Below, one piece after another: positions 48,601 to 59,526 of a stretch of 64,000 bases of DNA. Within the stretch, counting starts at the first letter, position 1; the number at the start of each line of letters is the position of its first letter. The notes under the pieces are model-generated. The model did not search any database and was not told the DNA's origin. It saw nothing but the letters and a program-made list of their open reading frames with translations. Origin of the DNA: Brachycybe producta (Eukaryota; Arthropoda; Diplopoda; Playtdesmida; Andrognathidae); contig JAUPFP010000030.1 of the NCBI GenBank assembly GCA_036925085.1, positions 1,364,001 to 1,428,000 of the forward strand, given 5' to 3'. The position numbers and the translations under genes are program-made.

Positions 48601-49875
48601 CGATCATCGGCTCCAGATATAAGGTATGGTTTATCTCCACCATGATAATAATCAACGCAGTTCACTCCTTTTTCGTGTCCTTCTAAAGTAAAATTCGGCG
48701 TCGTCGATCCCAACTGCCAAACCTTTCAAAACAAGAAACTTAAAAAATAAAAAACGATTCCATTACGGAAAAAATATTCCGAGGCTAAGATAAAAACCTT
48801 AACGGTGCGATCGAGAGAGGCGCTAGCAAAAGTGTTATTGTCTTTCGGATTAACGACGATCTGCATCACGTAATGTGCGTGTCCTTCGAAGATCTGTTGG
48901 CAAGTCCACTGTTTCTCCCAGTTCCAGAGTTTTATCAGCATATCATCTGAAACAAACAAAGTTTGTTTACTCTTTTAAGTTTTAAATAAATCTCAATAGT
49001 CTCTCATAAATTGTTTAAAAAATCGTTACATTGAAAGAAAAAAAAATGAAAGTAAAGCAAAATACTTTCGACATTTAATCAAAAACCTAAAAGAGAATTT
49101 AAATTACCACTGCTCGTCAGAATGAACGGCTGAGTCGGATGAACGACGATCGAACGAACATAATCGGAATGGGCTTCAAACATATGAATTCGCTCCAGAG
49201 TGTTGTAATTGAAAACCCTCACTTGCATATCGTCCTGAAATTACGAAAAAAATCAAAAAAGAAATTTAAGACATAAGTAACGAAAACACGAATGAATCAA
49301 GTTACGGATCCGGTTATGATCCAGTTCTTCCTCGGAACAAACTTAGCAGCTCTAACTGGAACATCGCAAACTTCGAAGACCTTTATGATTTGCTGTAAAA
49401 TAAAGAGAAAACCACAAAAGATTGACATAATCACTTGAAAGGTTATTTCGGAAATTCTTTCGATTAGCAGCCACTTGGCCTATATGTCGGCGCAACCAAC
49501 ACAACACAACTCTACAGTGGGGTAACTTAGAGGCTAGCGGCTCCTAATCGAAGTTATTTCATTCGGACGCTGTCAAAAGGTATAAATCTCTGCTGAACCT
49601 GCGATTCGTGATTCCAAACGTGAGCATTTCCATTGTATAAACTGGCTAACATCCATGGTTCAGTTGGATGTAAATCAACGGATTTTACTCTGTCTGATCG
49701 AGCGGACAATTTACGCTTGATGTCGAGTCGAAGTGGCTGAAAAATGAGAATCAAAAGAACAACCCGTCACCCGGTTAGAATAATTGATATTCGGACATTC
49801 AAACGTCGCCGTTCTCCAATGATTCTCAACGCATTTATGACGATCTTTCAGCACCAAAAAACGCATTCTTACCAT
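45626..49875 (-). CDS. copb2: Coatomer subunit beta' (COPB2)
   Basis: Seventeen coding exons: 49875-49873 (ATG only), 49736-49599, 49392-49306, 49234-49108, 48946-48798, 48722-48333, 48258-48059, 47994-47795, 47710-47604, 47485-47342, 47281-47151, 47077-46870, 46806-46481, 46418-46326, 46257-46077, 46010-45888, 45823-45626. They sum to 2805 nt (934 aa; the human protein is about 906) with every phase matching. beta'-COP is the COPI coat subunit that recognises dilysine cargo at the Golgi. Seven-bladed WD40 propellers fill the first 600 residues (PLRLDIKRK start; [27 protein letters not shown]). A helical solenoid follows ([35 protein letters not shown]), then a variable acidic tail. The initiator codon is its own coding exon, spliced directly after ATG. 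The tail exon 46010-45888 ends in a 21-bp duplication at its donor. Confidence 0.97.
45879..45920 (-). repeat. 21-bp tandem duplication at a copb2 splice donor
   Basis: Two adjacent 21-bp copies differ at one base: on the minus strand the upstream copy reads GATGCTTGT and the downstream copy GATGTTTGT. Only the downstream copy has the GT used as donor for the 45887-45824 intron; the upstream copy is read as coding (ESQDACP). Confidence 0.85.
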
Positions 49876-49980
49876 TTTGAGATGTGATACGGAACAAATT
49901 AATACAAATCAAAACGTACAATAAACATAAAAACGCGATTTATTAGTGGAAACACTGGAAAAACGAACGAAAAATTACAG

Positions 49981-50005
49981 CGACGTCAACAAACGCTACG
50001 TGGCC
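49981..50005 (-). promoter_or_regulatory. Possible CREB3/CrebA-type sites upstream of copb2
   Basis: CGACGTCA at 49981-49988 and GCCACGTA (minus strand, about 50004-49997) lie 105-130 bp upstream of the copb2 ATG. GCCACGT-type sequences are the target of CREB3/CrebA factors that raise secretory-pathway genes, which would suit a COPI gene. Motif match only. Confidence 0.3.
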
Positions 50006-50680
50006 GAGTAAATGTAATACCGTGATTCGCTCATTTCACACTAGGTAGCAGCACTTTTTAAATTAAATACAGAAAATTTGCTCTGATGTGATTAGTTAAT
50101 AGATATCATCTGACTTCTATTTGATGTCATAATGTATAAGGATATCTCCTCTAAATTCTAGTATTTTAAAATAATTTTGTCAAGTTCCATATAATAATTA
50201 TCTTTAACAATTGCGTCATTAATATTCTTATATTTTATAATTCTGTTATTAATTATATAATTAAAAAATAAGTTGACAAAAAACACATTTTCAAGAACTA
50301 CGAGAAAATATCCCTACAGTTTGGTAGCACACTCATGCCCAATAGAAACAAGGCTACATTCCTTTCCATAAGCACATGTAAAAGGTTCCTTTTCTACGGT
50401 GCTGCTATCTATCGCCAATAACACTCTACTAAAAATTTCCATATAATAACCTGCGATAAGGAAAAATAAAATAAAATTTCCCGTTTTTTAAATTAAATAG
50501 ATAAAAAAAAATTACATAATAAACATTTTTGAATTATATAATACTGTTTTACTGTAAATGTCACAATTTATGAAATTACAAAATTCCGTATCACAAATAT
50601 TTTTCAAAAAAAAAAAATTTTTGTTACAAAATAATAAAAAATATGCTTTTTAAAAAATCACCTCTCTCGATTATTTTCCT

Positions 50681-53600
50681 CTAACGTAAAACAAAACCCG
50701 CAATCAATAGAATGTTGAATATTAGACTAATACCAAAAACCCAGTAAACTGCGGGAGATCTCCAAAATGAAGCTGAAAATCAAAATAATTTAATTAAAAA
50801 TTAATTTAAGGTGCTTTTAAAGTGTAAAAAGACCTTCAAAACTGATTATTCTATCCTTCATGAGCAAAATGAAAAAAAAAACTTGAAAGGGTTTTAGAAA
50901 CTAGAAGGGTAACGACGATATTTGTTTTATATCGTAGATTAAAAGGTATCAGGATAACCATTAGGTTAGTTATAGAGCTACCCTTCTAGCTTCTAATACA
51001 CTTTCTAGTTTTGCTTAATTTGCTCCTTAACAAAAAAATAACCAATAGTTAGAAAATCAGCTGAATCATAAACCATCTTAATTTAAACTAAATAACAAAC
51101 AAGAGTAAATAAAATTATCACTTGGTGGCGATGGTGACGAGGTAGTTGTGCTCGAATTGGCAGTGACAACGGGAGCCGAACAGGTCTCCCTACTTCCAAC
51201 GCTAACCTCGCTCGACGTACTGCACGTAGGCGAATCTGAACCTTTACGATCGAACAAAGGCGAGGCACTTTCTCTGACCGTATCAAGACTGTTAGGCCAC
51301 AGTGGGTTATTGAACCTGTTACTGTAAGCCGCCGGCTCGCTAAAAACTGACAGTTGATCTTCACACAACACCGATCCTAGGAATTAATAATGAACACAAA
51401 AAACATTGAGAGTGCAAATTAAGAGACACAAAGTACTGAAAACCTTCGGTTCCGTCCCATCCGATTTGCGTTTTATTTATCCTATCCCATCATTGATCAT
51501 CTCATGACACCCACCCGTCCCATCCAACCAGCAGATCCCTCCCATCCCATCTGCACCACATCCCCCAAGAAAAGAATAAAATGAAATGATTTCTATGCAT
51601 TCCACTCCAACCTGCACGACTGACAGGACAACTACGAGATGTTTTTTCCATTCCACCGAACAAATCCCTTCCACTGTTCATATCTAATTAAATAAAAACA
51701 CAAAAGAAGACATTCAGAATAATTTAGAAATTTAAAATCTTAATAAAACCATGACCAGAAAATTTGTTCCAATTCGATTTTGCCCAATAACCGCCCGCAA
51801 CCCAAGACGATTGCGTTACGCTCCTGTTTTTGAAGCGAGGCGGACTGAGAACAGATCGCCTTCGTTCGAGGTTATTAATCTGCGATGAACCGGGTGGAGA
51901 CGAAAGGGACATTAATTTGTACGGCCGACAAGTAAAAATACCTTTGAAATAATGTATTAAGTTCGTTAAATAAAAACAGACACAGGTAAAGTATTGAAGT
52001 TGTTTACCGGAGACTTTCTCGTTCTTTTTTGGAGTTCCGATCTTCATCGCTTGAAGGACATTATCGAGATTACATTGACGTAATCCATTTTCAGCCCCGT
52101 CGGTTTTCGTAGCCGTTCTTGCAGTCGTTGTCGTCGTTACGGAACCATCTTGAACAATATTAGGTGACTTTGAGAGTTTACTAGAAACACTAAAGGTGTC
52201 GCCTCGATCTCCTACGCCAAGACTGTAATTCCATTCTGATTTAGCCGAACTATAATAAATTGACGAACATTCACTTCCCGCCGAAGAACAACTCAGAGAC
52301 AACCTTTTAATAATTAAAAAAGAGCTCGTTGAAACGTTATCAATCATCATCGATCGAAAACGCTTTTAAACGATTCGTTTTGCCTGCTATCGTTCAACGA
52401 GTGGAGACGAACGAGCCGTTTCCTATTCCAAGCGAAACTTAAAGAAGTAATGACGAAACATGCGAGAGATGACACGATCTGAATAAAACGCAGATCAACG
52501 ACATTGACAAAAACGGACACAAAAGGAGGAGTGTGTAAAAATAGATGAGCAAGCCAAACAAAACTGCCGATTGCATCGATTCTCATCAATCTGAAACGAT
52601 TCAATTAAAAAAAAAAGTTAAAAAGCAGTAAACACAAAACATAAAATATGATTAACTTGTCTCTTCCAGAAGAAAAAATAGCAAAAATCAAACTGAAAAA
52701 TCCAATGGTGACTAAAAGTTGTCGATGTTCGGCAAGAACGGCAAAATAATCCACGACAAATAGAGGAACGTAGAGTTCGACGCTGTTCAACCCTTTGATC
52801 TCCGTTAGATAGGTTATCAAGAAGAAGAATGCAACGTGCATAGAAATAAAACGTAACACACGAGCTTTAAGTGGAACGTTAGAATGAGATGAAAACCACG
52901 ACAACTAACGAAACAAAACGACAAAAAGAGCTTGTTTAAGACATAATTCAAAGGTTGTTTTTGGAAATATTTAATACTCGTTTCGACTGCGGCGAAAGTT
53001 CCTTCCGTTTCTGCTGCAATCGCCACGAAAGGACCTTTGATCGTAACGTAGAATCTTGTTGTCCGAGTGTCTGATGGACTACAGCCTCGCAAAAACGACA
53101 CAATTTGTACGTATCTTCTAAATGTTGACGGTAAAGTTCGACTTCTTCGTCAAAATGGTCCTGAAATCACATTACAAGAAGAAGAAATGGTTCAACAGAA
53201 ACGTAAACTTAAAAGCGCCAGAAATCTCAATAATAAAAAAGTTAACCGACATCAGACTGCGGCAAAAATTGTGCTAGTTGTTTGATTTTGAGCAATTGGT
53301 TGCGATTGCAGTGGATGCAAAGTCCGTTAGTCGAGTGGTCGTTTTTCTCCTTAAAAGGCGACTTTCTCGAGTGGAGTTGTTGCACCGATTGCGAAACGAT
53401 CCCATTCTGATTGAGACATTCGTCGTATTGAGCCGGAATAGGTTTATTGTAGTCGCCAGTTCGCTAAAACCAAGAAACGAAAAACCACTCATTGTTTTCA
53501 CCAATAGGAAAATCATTAAGGCGTTCGATCACAGACATGCGATTTTTTGTGGCCGAGAAAAACTCTAAAACAATTAAACAACCGCTCAAAAGTCGATTGC

Positions 53601-54361
53601 CAGCGGTTGGGAAGTGATCCTAGTATAGTTGAATCAAAGAGCTTCCAAGCTCTTTCTGAAGCTCTTTGGTTGAATGAACTGCAAAAAATGTTCGTACAAC
53701 GGCGACACGAGTAGTCGGTTTCAGTCACACGCCAACCTGGACTGTTGTGTGGCCGAAACCAAACGCTCGAGTCGACTGCCAGCAGCTAAGAAGTGGTCCT
53801 ATTATAAGTTCAATGAACTGCTAACAGTGATCCCTATATAGAATCGAATGGTCGGTTTCGATCCTACGCCGACAACTTTTTGCAGTCCTTCGATCTCGAC
53901 CACTAAAAGTCGCTCGTCTGTGAACGCCATTCCAATAGGCAATAACGTACTTCATTGAATCCGTTGTACTGTTCACAGTGTGGACAATCCCAACAGTTTT
54001 TATTGCGGTAAGGAACCAAATGAAAACGATCACAAAACCAACAATTTACTTTAACTGGTAACTTCGATCTGTGAGTGAATAATAAAGGGTGAATTCAATT
54101 TTCTAGATTAAACACAACAACAACAACAAAAAAAAAGGAAAAATTCGCGATCGAAACCACGTGTTTTTAATCAGGCGGGAAAATTTGGCGCCAAATATTC
54201 TCGTCTTTCTCTTCCGATAAAAAGAGAAAGAAAAAAACACGTGGTTTCCGATGCTGTTTATAAGGACACGTGGTCGGTTACCTGAGATACCTGAAGAGAT
54301 AAAGTGCGAATAAACATGACGAAATAACTGCGATCGCAATCAGCAAAACGTTAATTAACAT
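50681..54361 (-). CDS. tmem201: Transmembrane protein 201 (NET5/Samp1), inner nuclear membrane
   Basis: Ten exons: 54361-54291, 54068-53951, 53463-53251, 53160-52978, 52904-52657, 52590-52372, 52303-52008, 51941-51756, 51376-51122, 50772-50681. They give 1881 nt (626 aa; human 666) and all phases match. An N-terminal membrane anchor (MLINVLLIAIAVISSCLFAL) is followed by the Ima1-type cysteine domain: NCWFC, then NCWDCPHCEQYNGF, then GDYNKPIPAQY, with further Cys pairs at GLCIHCNRNQ and LCRFCE. Two hydrophobic exons, a Ser-rich nucleoplasmic region and a C-terminal membrane segment (SFWRSPAVYWVFGISLIF) complete the known layout. The protein binds lamina and spindle components and helps nuclear positioning. 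The least certain junction is the 69-bp intron 52371-52304, with a gtttaa donor. copb2 follows on the same strand 0.8 kb downstream. Confidence 0.95.
50810..51082. repeat. Family A copy in the last tmem201 intron
   Basis: Left end TTTTAAAGTGTAAAAAGACC, right end ATAAACCATCTTAA. It fills most of the 349-bp intron and ends 40 bp from the exon. Confidence 0.65.
53464..53950. repeat. Inverted-repeat element in tmem201 intron 2
   Basis: The intron contains paired motifs such as GATTGCCAGCGGTTGGGAAG and GACTGCCAGCAGCTAAGAAG, both followed by GGTCCTA-like or GATCCTA text, and a terminal piece GACCACTAAAAGTCGCTCGT. The latter matches the arms of the fold-back element at 1378-1520, so this appears to be another, GC-richer member of that family. 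Confidence 0.5.
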
Positions 54362-54369
54362 TTGGTCAT
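54355..54369 (-). CDS. Tiny uORF overlapping the tmem201 start
   Basis: ATGACCAAATGTTAA encodes four codons and stop in a frame different from tmem201, and the tmem201 ATG lies inside it. It might favour reinitiation or leaky scanning, if the transcript starts upstream. Confidence 0.25.
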   Translation of the reverse strand: MTKC

Positions 54370-54568
54370 TAGTTTCTCAAATTCTATGTAAATTGAATTC
54401 ATACGGGAGACGCTTCCGTTGAAAACTGACCAATAACCGGAAATGACGAATTTCAACCGAAACTACTTTCTTTAGATTATCGATTTGCATTTTGCATCGA
54501 TAATTGTTAAAAAGTATCGATGTAGATCGATGGAGAATTAATTTCCGCGCTGATTTTTAAAATGCAAA

Positions 54569-54590
54569 CCCCCCCCCCCCCCCCCCCCTC
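54569..54590. repeat. Poly-C tract
   Basis: Twenty or more consecutive C, 0.2 kb upstream of the tmem201 ATG; shorter C runs at 5556, 35492, 40356 and 40911. Confidence 0.9.
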
Positions 54591-54689
54591 TCACATTCTG
54601 CTTATTTCTGTCTTTTTCAGGAGCAGAATTAAAATTGAAAAATTAATTAATAATAAATATAATATAATAAATAAAAAATAATAATTAAC

Positions 54690-54990
54690 AAATTAAAATT
54701 GAATAAAAATTGAAAGTGTTTTAAAAACTAGAAGGGTAGCTCTCAATCATTTAAGGGTATTTTCATGTTGATTATCTTTCAAAATAAACTTTTTAACGAC
54801 AAAAATTAAAAAAAATATCGTCTGTTTAAAGTGTGATGATTATCAAACTGGCATAAAAAGTTTATTTTGAAAGATATCAACATGAAAATAAGACCTGTGA
54901 ATAATCAAGAGTTCGAAAAACAGCTGTTCATAAATCATCATAACGCAATTCACTGGCTATTCTAGTTTCTAAAACATTTTCATTTTTGAC
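54690..54990. repeat. Family A copy upstream of tmem201
   Basis: Arms pair over ATGTTGATTATCTTTCAAAA and its inverse. The right half has lost its TAGTTTCTAA core; a separate one lies at 54958. Confidence 0.6.
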
Positions 54991-55317
54991 TTGACAGCTA
55001 TCTAGCGGGAGCAATGTTACATTTTAAAGAAGATTTATAGAGAAAAAAAAAATACATATATTTAAAATAATATAAATAATACATTTTATCATTTTATTTC
55101 AATTTAACTGATTTATATTTAAAAATTAAATTCTCTCTATATAATTAGTAATTAAATTTTACGGAATTTTCAGCAAGCACCCTTATGCAATATTAGAGGC
55201 CCTATGCAATGATAGAGGCTATATATGTTAATTAGACCCAACAACACTTGTGGGCAACCCACCAAAATAACTTGTTTAAATATTTCTATAAAAACATATT
55301 CCATTTTTCGGTTTATT

Positions 55318-55630
55318 AATAGGGTTCGGATTTGTATGCAATATCAAGCAAATGTTTCTCAATCTGTGGCCCAAGTGCCAATTGTGAAGTAACAATCCAA
55401 CGTTTAGATCAACCAACAATTATGTATTTTTTTAATCAAAAACATTGGTTAGAGGTTAAAAACTATAGTTGTCAACTGACAGTAACCAGACATCTAGCCT
55501 CTAACCAGCCTTTTTAATTAAAAAAAGCATAATTGCAGTTGCTCTAATAATGATTACTTCACAATTGTTATTTGGGCCACAAGTTGAGAAGCGTTTGCTT
55601 GATAATTCATAAAAATCCGAGTCCTAGTGA
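55318..55630. repeat. Fold-back element family B
   Basis: Termini TAGGGTTCGGATTTGTATGC and, inverted, ATAAAAATCCGAGTCCTA. Subterminal arms read AATGTTTCTCAATCTGTGGC and GCCACAAGTTGAGAAGCGTT, with an inner pair around TAGCCTCTAACCAG. Other copies: 7800-8103, 31800-32105, 36597-37256. Confidence 0.75.
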
Positions 55631-56003
55631 TTACTGATTAGTAAATAATTATCAAGAAAGTTCATCACATACAACGGTTTTATTCCTTCCATTTTCCGGG
55701 TTTTTTTTTTCCAAATAAAATGTAAACAGTGAACTGTTAAAACATTTAAAAAGAAACCATGGACACCAATACAATTAAAAATTTAAAACCAATATTGAAG
55801 AAATCCAAATCAAACAGAAATTCTAATTAAAAATTGAACAACCACAAAATGATCAAAAGTAACTATAGTTAATAAATAATATTGAAAATCAATGTTTGTT
55901 TTTATTATAAATATACAGTAGGTAAACACGTCCAGTTGATAGAAATTTGCAAGAAAATCAAAACTGTTTTTTTTTCTTCTTTCATGTTAAATATAGAAAC
56001 AAA

Positions 56004-56760
56004 ATGAATATTCAAATATTTCTCTGCTTTTCTTGTTTTTATGGAATTGTTGGAAAAATAGAACCGGCTTCAACTGTCATATCGCGCAGAATGCCTCACA
56101 AGAAAAGATCCACCACTGAAACTACTCTTTATTTTAAAAACTCATATAAACTCGTTCAAAATTCTGCTCACAAATAAGTGATTGTTATGGCTTTAGTTTG
56201 TATAAAACGTTGGTCAAAGGGCGTCACAAGTGCGAATTTGTAACTGGAAATGCACAAGTAGCACATAAATATGACGAAGACTGCAATTATTAGACATACC
56301 TTAAATAATTAAAAAAAAACCTTATGTGGCTCCTTAGGGAAATGGTAAGAATTGTATTTTTCCCATTTGTAATTTCTTATTTAATTTGACCTAAGGCCTT
56401 GTTTCCACCGAGACAAAAGCCAAGTTTGTTCAATTTTCACCAGTTGAAATTTTCAAAAAGTTCAAATTTTCACCCTAATGGAAACAAGGCATAACCGTGA
56501 AAAATGTTTAAAAAAAAGAGGTTAAAAATTCATCTGAAAAAAGTATCAAAAAATTGAACAAAAACAGGAAAAACTGCAACTGAACCAACTATAAAAGCAA
56601 CTGAAACAACTAGAACAGGCTAACAGCTGAACCAACAGCAGAAAGAACAGAAACACCAACCGAACCAACAACAGAAGCAACTGAAACGGTAGCTGAACCA
56701 ATTAAAGAAACAACAACTCGAACAACACATGAATGAAAGAAGAGCTGAACCAAGAACTAA
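56004..56760 (+). pseudogene. Degraded paralogue of the PAN/Thr-rich secreted protein
   Basis: Begins with MNIQIFLCFSCFYG, nearly identical to the signal peptide of the gene at 58137, then loses frame around 56085-56165. The Cys block resumes in another frame (SDCYGFSLYKTLVKGRHKCE) and ends at a TAG where the intact gene reads on into Tyr. A putative intron (gtaaga to acag, about 56344-56571) and a Thr/Glu-rich tail with stops follow. TATAAATA at 55906 and CCAGTT at 55932 parallel the intact copy's upstream region, so the duplication included the promoter. No full-length product is possible. Confidence 0.75.
56394..56495. repeat. Hairpin with GGCCTTGTTTCCAC ends
   Basis: GCCTTGTTTCCACCGAGAC and CTAATGGAAACAAGGC flank TTTTCACCAGTTGAAATTTT. 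It lies inside the putative intron of the pseudogene. Confidence 0.6.
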
Positions 56761-57293
56761 ATAACAAATTATAATTGATTTTTATTTAATAAACTAGATT
56801 CTTGTCTTTTGTTCTTGTGTTCCTTTTTTTTTTGCCTTAATTTAATCATATTTATAAATGATCTTATAATTTTATTGTATCACACATACTGTAGAGCACA
56901 TTTTGAAACTGTCCATTCTCCAATTTGGTTATAAAAATGTGTAATTTAGGTAAATTTCAATCAATATGTCAGAATGTCGAAAATTGAGCATGATAGGCAT
57001 CGGATCCACCAAATAACCAATGTAATCTGCATGCAATCTGATTTTGTACACATGTTTTTTAAATAAAATAAATTTATAACATAAAAACTGCACCCCTTAA
57101 TCTCTTTCCCGTTTATTTAGTTGTTTGACAAACAAGATTTGGAAGATCCAGACTTATAGACATACGATTTTGCAATGCACTTTTCGGCATTATCATATTT
57201 ATAAATCTTTTTCTAAAGTGCAGCAAAGGTCGAAAACTTGTGTTGCATCTACTAGATTGGTCAATTTAAAATCGCCCCGAAAAATTCTCATAA

Positions 57294-57712
57294 AGCCTAG
57301 TACAGACCGCTGAGAATGGGCGATAATCGCCAAAAACATTGCCGCAATCGATGTTACGCGCCAACTGGACTCACTAGAGACATCTTTGCGGATACAAAGC
57401 AACATCGCTCGAGTACGCGGCAACTTGATATCAAAGAGTGTTGCTTGTTTTTTTATTTCCCATTTCAAATGGAAAACATTGCTCAGTCAGTACGTACCTA
57501 GAAGCTAATACAAACACAGCACTAACCTAACCACCCGCCGTCAACAAATCCATTGTTGAACTGAACAACAGATATTGATTTCGGTTTGGACGCGCAACAT
57601 CACTGGACACATGTATCCAGATAGAAGTCGCTGTGTGTCCAACAGATATATTGTCAAGTCGCTATAGATACGTGTGTCCGGCGATTACTGCCTGTCTGTA
57701 CTAGGCTTAAGG
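57294..57712. mobile_element. Short DNA-transposon-like element
   Basis: Termini AAGCCTAGTACAGAC and GTCTGTACTAGGCTT are exact inverses. The 0.4-kb interior is GC-richer than the flanks and holds further inverted pieces such as GCGATAATCGCC. It lies between the pseudogene and the intact PAN gene. Confidence 0.55.
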
Positions 57713-58051
57713 AGCATGTCAGAGACCACCGTCACCACTGTGTGCCCATAGCAGAAGCATACGGGGTACTATAGGTCTGAAACAAATTGGACACAATGAG
57801 AGGTTAAGAGCCTGCCAACCAGTTCCAGTAACCAATAGCGTGACAATGGATATTTGCTAGCAGAATTTCACCTGAAATATTACTCACAGGCACATTTGAA
57901 AAGAAACCATGGCCTCTAATACAAAGAAGAAATTTCAGATCAATGAACAAACAGCACAAAACAAACAGAATGATTAAAAATTTAAAATACCACAAAATGA
58001 ACAAAAGTAACTATGCTGTTTTATTATTGAACATTCTTATGTTTGTTTTAA

Positions 58052-58076
58052 TATAAATACGGGTAGAATCCAGTTC
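58052..58076 (+). promoter_or_regulatory. TATA box and initiator-like motif of the PAN/Thr-rich gene
   Basis: TATAAATA at 58052 with CCAGTTC at 58070, about 65 bp upstream of the ATG. The same pair is present upstream of the pseudogene copy. Confidence 0.5.
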
Positions 58077-58136
58077 ATATAAATTTGCAAAGGAAAACAA
58101 AAATCATATCTGGTTTTCTGGTTAAGCAGAAACAAA

Positions 58137-59120
58137 ATGAATATTCAGATTTTTGTCTACTTTTCTTGTTTTTATGGAGTGTTTGGAAAAATAGAATCGG
58201 GGATTTATGAACAGATTGCTAGTGAAATCTGCTACACAAGTAACGACCCACCACGGGAAACGTTTTACCTTAAAGACCTATTTATGTGTACACAAATGTG
58301 TCGTCAAATAAATAACTGTGACGGCTTTACTTTCTATAAAAAGTTGATTGAAGGGCGTTATAAGTGCGAAATTCTAACGACAAAGGCAAAAAAAACAATT
58401 GTTGACGAAAACTGCAGTTATTATGTATACAGGGGATCACGACCAAATAAAGGCGAGATACAGGTAAGACCAGAAGAAGAAAAAAACACACCTACAAATT
58501 ATGTTTACTATTTGTGTTACAGTATTATTATTCATATTAAATATGAAATAAATGTTAAACAGGTAACAGAATCAAAAACCGAAACAACAGAAGCTGCAAC
58601 TGAAACAACACCTGAACCAACTTCTGCGACAACTGTAAATGCCCAACCAATAACAAACGGAATGCCTCAAGCAACATTCAACGACCAACAGAATAAAATG
58701 CTAGGCATAACAAAGACAACTGAAGCAACAGATAATACAACACCGAATGAACAACAAGATCAAACAGAAACAACTACAAAAACAAAACCAACAGCAAATG
58801 GAATGCCTCAAGCAACATTCAACGACCAGCAGAATCAAATGCTAGGCATAACAAAGACAACTGAAGCAACAGATAATACAACACCGAATGAACAACAAGA
58901 TCAAACAGAAACAACTACAAAAACAAAACCAACAGCAAATGGAATGCCTCAAGCAACATTCAACGACCAGCAGAATCAAATGCTAGGCATAACAAAGACA
59001 ACTGAAGCAACAGATAATACAACACCGAATGAACAACAAGATCAAACAGAAACAACTACAAAAAACAAAACCAACAGCAAATGGAATGCCTCAAGCAACA
59101 TTGAGCAACCAACAGAATAA
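58137..59120 (+). CDS. Secreted PAN/apple-like protein with Thr-rich tandem repeats
   Basis: Two exons, 58137-58463 and 58563-59120 (294 aa). The 99-bp intron is multiple-of-three and open, so retention would add 33 residues without a frameshift. A signal peptide (MNIQIFVYFSCFYGVFG) is followed by one Cys-rich module of about 75 residues (EICY, CTQMCRQINNCDGFTFY, YKCEIL, ENCSYY) that resembles PAN/apple domains, which bind proteins or sugars outside the cell. The rest is Thr/Gln/Asn-rich, built from 47-residue repeats (NGMPQATFNDQQN ... TETTTK), likely O-glycosylated. An extra A in a poly-A run of the last full repeat shifts the frame and ends the protein at 59120. Without it the frame would run to 59205. 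Function is not recognised; mucin-like matrix, mucus or cuticle roles are possible. Confidence 0.7.
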   Translation: MNIQIFVYFSCFYGVFGKIESGIYEQIASEICYTSNDPPRETFYLKDLFMCTQMCRQINNCDGFTFYKKLIEGRYKCEILTTKAKKTIVDENCSYYVYRGSRPNKGEIQVRPEEEKNTPTNYVYYLCYSIIIHIKYEINVKQVTESKTETTEAATETTPEPTSATTVNAQPITNGMPQATFNDQQNKMLGITKTTEATDNTTPNEQQDQTETTTKTKPTANGMPQATFNDQQNQMLGITKTTEATDNTTPNEQQDQTETTTKTKPTANGMPQATFNDQQNQMLGITKTTEATDNTTPNEQQDQTETTTKNKTNSKWNASSNIEQPTE

Positions 59121-59265
59121 ACTGTTCGGCAGAACAAAGGCAACTGAAGCAACAGATAATACAACTCCGAATGACCAACAAGATCAAAGAGAAACAACTA
59201 CATAAACAACTGCGATCGGAATGCCTCAAGCAACATTGAGCGACGACCAGGAACAAATGCCAGAC
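58656..59265 (+). repeat. 141-bp coding minisatellite (4-5 units)
   Basis: Unit starts at 58656, 58797, 58938 and 59080; the first two spacings are exactly 141 bp and the third 142 because of one inserted A. Units 2 and 3 are nearly identical, units 4 and 5 (from about 59220) are diverged, with TAA stops at 59203 and near 59271. Confidence 0.9.
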
Positions 59266-59526
59266 CTCTAAATATAACTGAAAACAACAACAGAAACAGC
59301 AACTAAAACAACCTAACTGACAAGTGAAACAACAACAATAACCCCAAGAAGATAAACCAACAATAAAAATAATTCCAATGAACTTTCATCAAAGCCAATT
59401 TAACTATAAATTCACTAAGTACTAGTTCCAGATCTAATAGTGCTAATGCTAGTGCTAATTCTAGCATAGTGCTGGTATCAGCCCTAAATGCTGGATGCAA
59501 ATTCTTCTCCCACAATAATTCATTAT

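Noticed and set aside
51477-51674. Gly-rich minus-strand frame in a tmem201 intron
   Set aside because: It lies between phase-compatible exons 8 and 9 and derives from a CCATCCCATC-type repeat.
57199-57468. Minus-strand 89-codon frame
   Set aside because: It straddles the terminus of the inverted-repeat element at 57294 and is not conserved in composition.
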